A DNA stretch of 18,146 nt from Bacteroidia bacterium (lineage in GTDB: Bacteria > Bacteroidota > Bacteroidia > Bacteroidales > VadinHA17), in the NCBI GenBank assembly GCA_026391515.1, contig JAPLEC010000420.1, forward strand, positions 1 to 18,146. Reading direction: 5' to 3'. The position numbers were made by a program, and so were the translations under genes. Below are positions 13,381 to 18,146 of the stretch, in pieces; the stretch's first letter is position 1; each line of letters starts with the position of its first letter. The notes beneath the pieces are model-generated. The model ran no database searches. It was not told the origin of the DNA and saw nothing but the letters and a program-made list of their open reading frames with translations.

Positions 13381-13628
13381 GACGTAATTTTAACAGAAAG
13401 GTAAAAAACATATAGTAATTTTAATGCAAATTGAAATTTCGTTACAGTCCAAATATGTGGGAAACTAGAAATTATCGTTGTTGCTGAATTATTACTTTGT
13501 GCTCTTTGCGTGCACTTCGTGTCCTTTGTGGTTAAAAATCTTTTAAAAATTTAACCACTAAGAGCACAAAGGTTATCACGAAGGACACAAAGGAAAAATG
13601 AATAAATCAAATAATTAATTATTTAACT
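13381..13628. other. Intergenic region between divergent genes, AT-rich with one repeat
   Basis: 248 bp from the ECF gene to the YjbQ gene without a supported gene. The left part (13381-13490) is AT-rich and should hold the promoter of the ECF cassette, but no box pair is convincing. The right part is the large inverted repeat at 13495-13593. No promoter for the YjbQ gene is obvious. Confidence 0.5.
13495..13593. repeat. Large imperfect inverted repeat of an interspersed intergenic family
   Basis: Two arms face each other across an AT linker: 13495-13536 (CTTTGTGCTCTTTGCG... to CCTTTGTGGTTAAA) and 13550-13593 (TTTAACCACTAAGAGCAC... to GGACACAAAGG). The TTAACCAC/GTGGTTAA ends pair perfectly and the rest pairs with mismatches. 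The motif of CAAAG, GAAGG and ACAC steps is one I recall from intergenic regions of many Bacteroidota and proteobacterial genomes. The transcript would fold into a long stem. Confidence 0.7.
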
Positions 13629-14036
13629 ATGCAAAAGATAATTACACTACGAACAGACAGGAAGAACGGATTATATGATATCACAGTTAAGGTAGTTGAG
13701 GTCATTAAAGAAAGCAAGGTAAGGAACGGCATTGCATCAGTATATGCAAGAGGGTCAACTGCAGCGATTATGATCCAGGAGAATTGGGATGAATCTGTTC
13801 AGAATGATGTGGTTACATTGCTTAACCGCTTAATTCCTTCGGGTGTATGGGAGCACGATCACCAGGATGATAACGGTGATGCACATCTTAAAGCAGGTCT
13901 GGTCGGGGCCTCGGAGACAATTCCGGTTGTTAATGGCAGTGCCGGATTATCTACATGGCAAAATATTTTTTTTTGTGAGTTTGATGGACCAAGAAACCAA
14001 AGAGAGGTTGTTGTGACGGTGATCGGAGAAAAATGA
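13629..14036 (+). CDS. YjbQ family protein (UPF0047), secondary thiamine-phosphate synthase-like
   Basis: 135 residues, the whole length of the compact UPF0047 family. Typical motifs: TRKNGLYDITVKV-like start (here TDRKNGLYDITVKVVE), ARGSTAAIMIQENWDESVQNDV, the metal-ligand-like HDHQDDNGDAHLKAGLVG (77-94), VVNGSAGLSTWQNIFFCEFDGPR (102-124) and VVVTVIGEK. Members weakly complement thiamine-phosphate synthase loss, but the true role is unsettled. Stand-alone gene behind the interspersed repeat; no thiamine gene is nearby. It converges with queG with only 3 nt between the stops. ATG 13629 is the family start. Confidence 0.92.
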   Translation: MQKIITLRTDRKNGLYDITVKVVEVIKESKVRNGIASVYARGSTAAIMIQENWDESVQNDVVTLLNRLIPSGVWEHDHQDDNGDAHLKAGLVGASETIPVVNGSAGLSTWQNIFFCEFDGPRNQREVVVTVIGEK

Positions 14037-14039
14037 AAT

Positions 14040-14984
14040 TTAATTGTCAGATTTTGTAACGATCCTTATATTTTGCATAAAATGTTCATATTTCACTCTG
14101 TTCATTGCTGAATTTTTAAAGAGGTCGTCAAATCGTTCTTTTGTAAGCGATTGCCAGTCATCAGAATTCATTTCAGCAATTTCATTTGTAAGTCCGAATT
14201 CAGGATGAATATCCGGTCTGGCATCCTTATTCCACGGACAAACTTCCTGGCATCTGTCACATCCATAAACTCTTCCACCCAGCTTTGGTATAATTTCTGC
14301 CGGTATCGGCCCTCTGTCTTCAATTGTCAGGTTAGCAATACATTTCCTGACATCGATGGTTCTGTCATTGGTTATAGCTCCTGTCGGGCACATCTCGATA
14401 CATAATCGGCAATCCCCGCAATATTCACCTGTTAAAGGCTGATCATATTCAAGATCTTTATTCAATATTAATATCCCGATGAAAAAGAATGATCCAATTT
14501 TTTTATTTATGACAATTGAATGCTTTCCCTGCCATCCGAGTCCGGCCTCTTTTGCCCAGGCTTTTTCAAGAATGGTGGATGAATCGACGTAAGACCGTCC
14601 TTTTATTGACGGATCAATATCTTTTATAAATAGAAGCAGTTCTTCTAATTTTTTCGCAATAACATAATGATAATCTTTTCCGTATGCATATCGCGAGATT
14701 ACAGGAACACCGGTTTTTTTCTGTTTTCTTTCTGAATAATAACTTATTCCAGTAACAATCAGTGATTTTGCACCAGGAAAGAGAAGTTCGGGATTTATTC
14801 GTTTTTCGATGTTATTTTCAAGGTAGCTGATTTTTCCGTTCATGCCGGCTTCGCACCATTTTTTAAGTACAGCACCATTTTCAGATAGGACTTTTGCCCG
14901 TGCAATACCACAAATATCAAAACCGAGATTTACGGCTTTTTCTTTAATAAGAACTGATAAACTATTTTTTTCAGCTGATTCCAT
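14040..14984 (-). CDS. queG: Epoxyqueuosine reductase QueG
   Basis: Cobalamin- and Fe-S-dependent last step of queuosine synthesis in tRNA: reduces epoxyqueuosine to queuosine. 314 residues. N-terminal cobalamin-binding part includes SRYAYGKDYHYVI (97-109), the catalytic-type Asp134 in RSYVDSSTILEKAWAKEAGLGWQGKHS (130-156) and a FFFIGILILN strand. Two ferredoxin-type [4Fe-4S] sites follow: C189/C192/C195/C199 (CGDCRLCIEMCP) and C242/C245/C249 (CDRCQEVCP) plus Cys215. It follows the Fe-S assembly genes, 9 nt after the MIP18-like gene, so its maturation factors are probably co-expressed with it. Only a short truncation relative to forms with a C-terminal HEAT domain. Confidence 0.96.
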   Translation of the reverse strand: MESAEKNSLSVLIKEKAVNLGFDICGIARAKVLSENGAVLKKWCEAGMNGKISYLENNIEKRINPELLFPGAKSLIVTGISYYSERKQKKTGVPVISRYAYGKDYHYVIAKKLEELLLFIKDIDPSIKGRSYVDSSTILEKAWAKEAGLGWQGKHSIVINKKIGSFFFIGILILNKDLEYDQPLTGEYCGDCRLCIEMCPTGAITNDRTIDVRKCIANLTIEDRGPIPAEIIPKLGGRVYGCDRCQEVCPWNKDARPDIHPEFGLTNEIAEMNSDDWQSLTKERFDDLFKNSAMNRVKYEHFMQNIRIVTKSDN

Positions 14985-14993
14985 AACTTATTT

Positions 14994-15314
14994 TTAAATA
15001 AAACCAAGTTCAAGCTTTGCTTCATCGCTCAGCATACTCTTATCCCAGCGGGGATGAAAAGTAAGCTTCAGATCACAATCCTTCACTCCTTTTGTTCCGG
15101 CAACTTTGTATTTCACTTCTTCGATAAGCTGTTCTGCCATAGGACAGTTGGGAGCTGTCAAAGTCATGGTGATGTGAGCAATGTGATCGTCATCGACACT
15201 AATATTATATATAAGCCCAAGGTCGTAAATGTTAACCGGAATCTCAGGATCGAAGATACTTTTCAGCACTCCTACGAGCCTGGTTTCTATTTCGAGTTGT
15301 TCGGATGTGTCCAT
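14994..15314 (-). CDS. MIP18/DUF59 Fe-S cluster assembly factor (SufT-like)
   Basis: 106 residues, the full length of a single-domain DUF59 protein. Signature parts: LKSIFDPEIPVNIYDLGLIYNISV (17-40) and TLTAPNCPMAEQLIEEV (51-67) with conserved Cys57, followed by LKLTFHPRWDKSMLSDEAKLELGF. In Bacteroidota and Firmicutes such proteins accompany the SUF machinery and help in Fe-S maturation. Its place between sufE and queG fits that. It starts 103 nt after the sufE stop, a gap filled by two interspersed palindromes (15351-15366, 15384-15417). Confidence 0.92.
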   Translation of the reverse strand: MDTSEQLEIETRLVGVLKSIFDPEIPVNIYDLGLIYNISVDDDHIAHITMTLTAPNCPMAEQLIEEVKYKVAGTKGVKDCDLKLTFHPRWDKSMLSDEAKLELGFI

Positions 15315-15350
15315 AATTTATTTTATTTCTGTTATTTAAACCCACCCCTA

Positions 15351-15366
15351 CCCCTCCGAGGAGGGG
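15351..15366. repeat. Short GC palindrome inside the suf gene group
   Basis: CCCCTCCGAGGAGGGG, a perfect palindrome with a 7-bp stem and 2-nt centre, followed by ATTTTTAAA on the plus strand. It lies in the gap between sufE and the MIP18-like gene. It resembles a frequent intergenic unit of Bacteroidota and has no clear T run on the minus strand, so it need not stop transcription there. Confidence 0.5.
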
Positions 15367-15383
15367 ATTTTTAAAGTTCATGC

Positions 15384-15417
15384 GTCATTGCAAGGAGCGC
15401 AGCGACGAAGCAATCTT
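15384..15417. repeat. Interspersed element of the GTCATTGCAAGGAGCG type
   Basis: GTCATTGCAAGGAGCGCAGC, then GACGAAGCAATCTT: imperfect inverted repeat (ATTGC...GCAAT outer, GCGCAGCG centre). From memory this sequence type is found as short palindromes between genes in many unrelated bacteria. It ends directly at the stop codon of sufE (15418-15420). Confidence 0.6.
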
Positions 15418-15843
15418 CTACTTTTTACCCTTAGCTTTATATGCTATTGCATACAGTTTTATCTGCCGTACCATTGATAATAATCCGTTTGACCTTGTTG
15501 GTGAAAGGTGCTGCCTTAATCCGATTTTATCGATGAAATAGAGATCGGCTGAAATTATTTCTTCAGGCTTACGATCTGAAAGGACTTTTATCAGCAGTCC
15601 GACAATTCCTCTTGTGATTATTGCATCGCTATCGGCAGTAAAAAATATCCTGCCCTCTTTTAATTCAGGATGGAGCCACACTTTCGACTGGCAGCCTTCG
15701 ATAATAAAATCTTTAGTTTTGAATTTTTGATCAATAACAGGTAATTCTTTGCCAGTATCAATAAGTAAATTATACTTATCCATCCAATCTTCAAATATTG
15801 AAAACTCATCGACTATAGTATCCTGAACCTGGTTAATTGTCAT
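15418..15843 (-). CDS. sufE: Cysteine desulfuration protein SufE
   Basis: Sulfur acceptor that takes persulfide from SufS and passes it to the SufBCD scaffold. 141 residues. The active Cys51 is in the family motif IEGCQSKVWL (48-57), at the same position as in E. coli SufE. Other typical elements are the acidic SIFEDWMDKYNLLIDTGKELP N-terminal helices and FFTADSDAIITRGIVGLLI. The start lies 7 nt after the sufS stop, so it is translated as part of the suf unit. Identity secure. Confidence 0.96.
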   Translation of the reverse strand: MTINQVQDTIVDEFSIFEDWMDKYNLLIDTGKELPVIDQKFKTKDFIIEGCQSKVWLHPELKEGRIFFTADSDAIITRGIVGLLIKVLSDRKPEEIISADLYFIDKIGLRQHLSPTRSNGLLSMVRQIKLYAIAYKAKGKK

Positions 15844-15850
15844 AACTATT

Positions 15851-17068
15851 TTAAGAAAACATGGAAATTACCTTTTCAATTCCTGTGCCAAGGACGTCGA
15901 TTTCTTCCTTTGTGTTATAGAAGCACATCGATGCTCTGACTGTTCCATCAATGCCGAATCTGTCCATCACAGGCTGTGCGCAATGGGTTCCTGTACGTAC
16001 TGCGATACCGAGCTTGTCGAGTATCATTCCGGTATCGTACTGGTGAATATCCTTAAGCAGAAAAGATATAGTTGATATTTTTTTATCAGATACTCCATAA
16101 ATTTTTAATTTGTCAATCCCTGATAACCTGTTAGTTGCATATTCAAGAAGTTCTCTTTCTCTCATTTCAATATCTTCTCTGCCTAGTGAAAGAACATAGT
16201 CGAGAGCAGTGCCAAGACCAATTGCACCGGGAAAATTCATCGTTCCAGCTTCAAATTTAAATGGCAGCTCGTTATAGGTAGTCTTTTCAAAGGTGACGGT
16301 TTCAACCATGTCGCCGCCACCCTGGTAAGGCGGTAGTTCAGTAAGCCACTTTTCTTTGCCGTACAAAACACCGATACCTGTCGGACCATAAATTTTATGA
16401 CCGGAGAAGACATAAAAATCGCAATCCATTGCTTTCACATCTGTTATTCCATGCTGAACTCCCTGGGCGCCATCGATCATTACCGGAATATTAAGTGTAT
16501 GAGCTACACTTATTATTTTCTTCACCGGCAGGATTGTCCCCAGTGCATTTGAAACCTGGGATACTGCAACAAGTTTGGTCTTTGGTGAAAAAAGCTTCAG
16601 ATATTCATCAAATAATATTTCGCCATTGTCGTTTATCGGGATAATACGAAGCTTTGCTTTTTTTCTTTCACACATCATCTGCCATGGTACAATATTAGCA
16701 TGATGCTCGAGATTGCTTATAATGATTTCATCTCCTTTGCGGATATATCTTTCTCCGAATGAAAATGCCAATGCATTTATTGAGCCAGTAGTCCCCGATG
16801 TAAATACTATCTCTTCTCTTTTCCCGGCGTTTATAAACGACCGGACTTTCTCGCGTGCTGTTTCATATTCCTCGGAAGCTTTATCGCTTATGGCATGGAC
16901 ACCCCTGTGAATATTTCCGTTGTATGATGAAAACACTTCATTTATTTTATCTATCACACATTGAGGTTTCTGGGTTGTAGCTCCATTATCTAAATAAATA
17001 AGCGGTTTATTATAAACCTTTTTATTCAGGATCGGAAAGTCGGCTCTTATTTCAGATATATTTTTCAA
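15851..17068 (-). CDS. sufS: Cysteine desulfurase SufS
   Basis: PLP enzyme releasing sulfur from cysteine (and selenocysteine lyase type) for Fe-S assembly. From TTG 17068 it has 405 residues, the family norm, starting MKNISEIRADFPILNKKVYN. PLP Lys225 is in VFSGHKIYGPTGIGVLYG and catalytic Cys363 in VRTGTHCAQP, within one residue of the E. coli numbering, which supports this start. A GTG at 17122 would add 18 residues and overlap sufD by 47 nt; no in-frame ATG exists in between. It lies 7 nt downstream of the sufD stop, with sufE 7 nt after it. Confidence 0.95.
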   Translation of the reverse strand: MKNISEIRADFPILNKKVYNKPLIYLDNGATTQKPQCVIDKINEVFSSYNGNIHRGVHAISDKASEEYETAREKVRSFINAGKREEIVFTSGTTGSINALAFSFGERYIRKGDEIIISNLEHHANIVPWQMMCERKKAKLRIIPINDNGEILFDEYLKLFSPKTKLVAVSQVSNALGTILPVKKIISVAHTLNIPVMIDGAQGVQHGITDVKAMDCDFYVFSGHKIYGPTGIGVLYGKEKWLTELPPYQGGGDMVETVTFEKTTYNELPFKFEAGTMNFPGAIGLGTALDYVLSLGREDIEMRERELLEYATNRLSGIDKLKIYGVSDKKISTISFLLKDIHQYDTGMILDKLGIAVRTGTHCAQPVMDRFGIDGTVRASMCFYNTKEEIDVLGTGIEKVISMFS

Positions 17069-17075
17069 CAGAAAA

Positions 17076-18008
17076 TTATTTATCGCATTTAACCATGCAG
17101 CTTGCGCAACGTGATAGTTCACCTTTTAGCCGTTGCATAACAAGATTATCCATTCTTTCACGGAGGGCTTCGACCTTAATATTCTGGATCACTTCATGGG
17201 CAAATCCGAACATCAGCATTAGTCTTGCCTCACGTTTGTTTATTCCTCTCGACCGGAGGTAAAACAGGGCATCATCGTCGAGCTGGCCAATAGTAGCACC
17301 ATGGCTGCATTTGACATCATCAGCATATATTTCGAGCTGGGGCTTAGTATCCATTTTTGCATCGTCGGTAAGGAGGATGTTGTTGTTCTTCTGATAAGCC
17401 ATTGTTCCCTGGGCATCTTTGTGAACATAAATACGTCCGTTGAATGCTCCTGTTGCCATGTCATCCAGCACTCCCTTAAACAGCTGATTACTTGTACAAT
17501 TAGGAAAAGCATGGTCGACATTTACATAATTATCGACATGCTGGAATTTATCTGCCAGGTACAAGCCGTATGAAGTGCATTCTGCTCCTTCACCGCCAAG
17601 AAAATGATGTGTACTGTTCCTTACCAGTCCGCCATGAAGGGTAATATTATTTGAAGATGCATTACTGTTTCGTTCCTGGTGAATAAACGTATGGGTTATC
17701 TTACCTGCATTATTATGCTCATTCTGTACACGCATTAAATCAAAGCGGGCATTTTCTCCGACATATATTTCGGTGACACCGTTTGTGAGGAATTTCCGGG
17801 GCGAAAGGGTATGATCACAGATAATCAGAGTCATATCAGCATTCTTTTCAACGATTATCAGATTACGATGCTGATTAAAAATATCTTCATCTGACTGAAC
17901 AAGATTCACAATCTGGATGGGCTTCTTAAGTACCACTCCTTCAGGCACATATATAAAAACTCCATCTGGCATTCCGCTTCCGATGACGCCCCTGTCCAAT
18001 TTATTATC
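17076..18008 (-). CDS. sufD: Fe-S assembly protein SufD, 5' end missing or broken at 18009
   Basis: C-terminal two thirds (about 310 residues) of the SufBCD scaffold subunit SufD. It has DGVFIYVPEGVVLKKPIQIVN, the beta-helix core with HGGLVRNSTHHFLGGEGAECTSYGLYLADKFQHVDNYVNVDH, and the SufB/SufD hallmark DVKCSHGATIGQLDDDALFYLRSRG. Full proteins of this family are around 440 residues. Going upstream the frame reads DNKLDRGV and then meets a TAG at 18009-18011, where the sequence changes character (see the tail feature). No ATG start fits; TTG 17999 is not a credible true start. The gene is either truncated by insertion or the contig end is chimeric. It heads the suf unit before sufS. Confidence 0.9.
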   Translation of the reverse strand, partial: DNKLDRGVIGSGMPDGVFIYVPEGVVLKKPIQIVNLVQSDEDIFNQHRNLIIVEKNADMTLIICDHTLSPRKFLTNGVTEIYVGENARFDLMRVQNEHNNAGKITHTFIHQERNSNASSNNITLHGGLVRNSTHHFLGGEGAECTSYGLYLADKFQHVDNYVNVDHAFPNCTSNQLFKGVLDDMATGAFNGRIYVHKDAQGTMAYQKNNNILLTDDAKMDTKPQLEIYADDVKCSHGATIGQLDDDALFYLRSRGINKREARLMLMFGFAHEVIQNIKVEALRERMDNLVMQRLKGELSRCASCMVKCDK

Positions 18009-18146
18009 CTATTTAAATCGCTGACGGAGCGGGACGGCCTGCCATTCGGCGCCAGCTCTAATAGAAACGCTGAGTATTTCATGAAGCTTGGCGCCTAGCT
18101 ATAAGTCGAGATGCGCCCGGGGCTGGCGCTTAGCTCTGGCGGCTTT
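18009..18146. other. GC-rich tail of unknown origin that interrupts sufD
   Basis: From about 18012 to the edge the sequence is GC-rich (75 of 126 bases from 18021 by my count) against a low-GC window. It holds three direct copies of a GGCGC(C/T)(T)AGCT core: 18048 (GGCGCCAGCTCTA), 18090 (GGCGCCTAGCTAT) and 18125 (GGCGCTTAGCTCT). The first pairs with AGCTTGGCGCC (18085-18095) as an inverted repeat. No long frame is present; a plus-strand frame to the stop at 18096 is too short to call. It may be the end of a mobile element, an insertion, or a wrong join. Confidence 0.5.

Noticed and set aside
17069..17122. sufS start at GTG 17122
   Set aside because: TTG 17068 gives the family length of 405 and numbering of the Lys and Cys within one residue of E. 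coli SufS; the GTG overlaps sufD by 47 nt. Not fully excluded.
18012..18098. Short plus-strand frame in the GC-rich tail as a gene
   Set aside because: It has no start of its own, runs out of sufD antisense sequence, and is only about 28 codons.

Overview
The window is a piece of a Bacteroidota chromosome, most likely a Bacteroidales-type lineage. The evidence is a low-GC background, a type IX secretion sorting domain, a GSCFA-domain protein, two ECF sigma factors, the sigma-54 regulator/lptE/TPR/secG gene string, and several promoters resembling the Bacteroidota form (TTTG, about 20 nt, TAnnTTTG). Most of it is core genome with short accessory stretches. No CRISPR array, rRNA, tRNA, complete insertion sequence or phage gene was seen.

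Layout. 1-662 is the N-terminal GTPase part of lepA, leaving the left edge. 663-902 is an intergenic block of C/G-run hairpins. 903-2842 is groES-groEL. 2991-6061 is a tight minus-strand operon: a sigma-54 activator without receiver domain, lptE, a TPR protein and secG, closed by a clear terminator. kdsB leaves the same 71-bp intergenic region in the other direction; the two promoters there appear as near-mirror copies, and kdsB may be translated from an almost leaderless mRNA. Next come a very small type IX-sorted secreted protein (6964-7335) and a MerR/CarH-like regulator (7498-8397) that lacks the residues that hold cobalamin. A convergent pair follows, an alpha/beta hydrolase and a GSCFA protein (8440-10263). 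After a 383-bp AT-rich gap there is a stand-alone ECF sigma factor with a very good promoter (10647-11153).

11206-13355 is a three-gene minus-strand cassette: an ECF sigma factor, a single-pass membrane protein that looks like its anti-sigma factor, and a lipoprotein that also carries a C-terminal membrane helix. The first two genes are nearly contiguous. This is the best candidate for an undescribed system here, a possible envelope-sensing module. 13629-14036 is a YjbQ-family protein. 14040-18008 holds Fe-S genes on the minus strand: sufD (broken), sufS, sufE, a MIP18/DUF59 Fe-S factor and queG, whose product is itself a Fe-S enzyme.

At about 18009 the sufD reading frame ends abruptly in a GC-rich tail with short repeats. 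This is either an insertion or a chimeric contig end. Short intergenic palindromes are scattered between genes (703-899, 13495-13593, 15351-15417).
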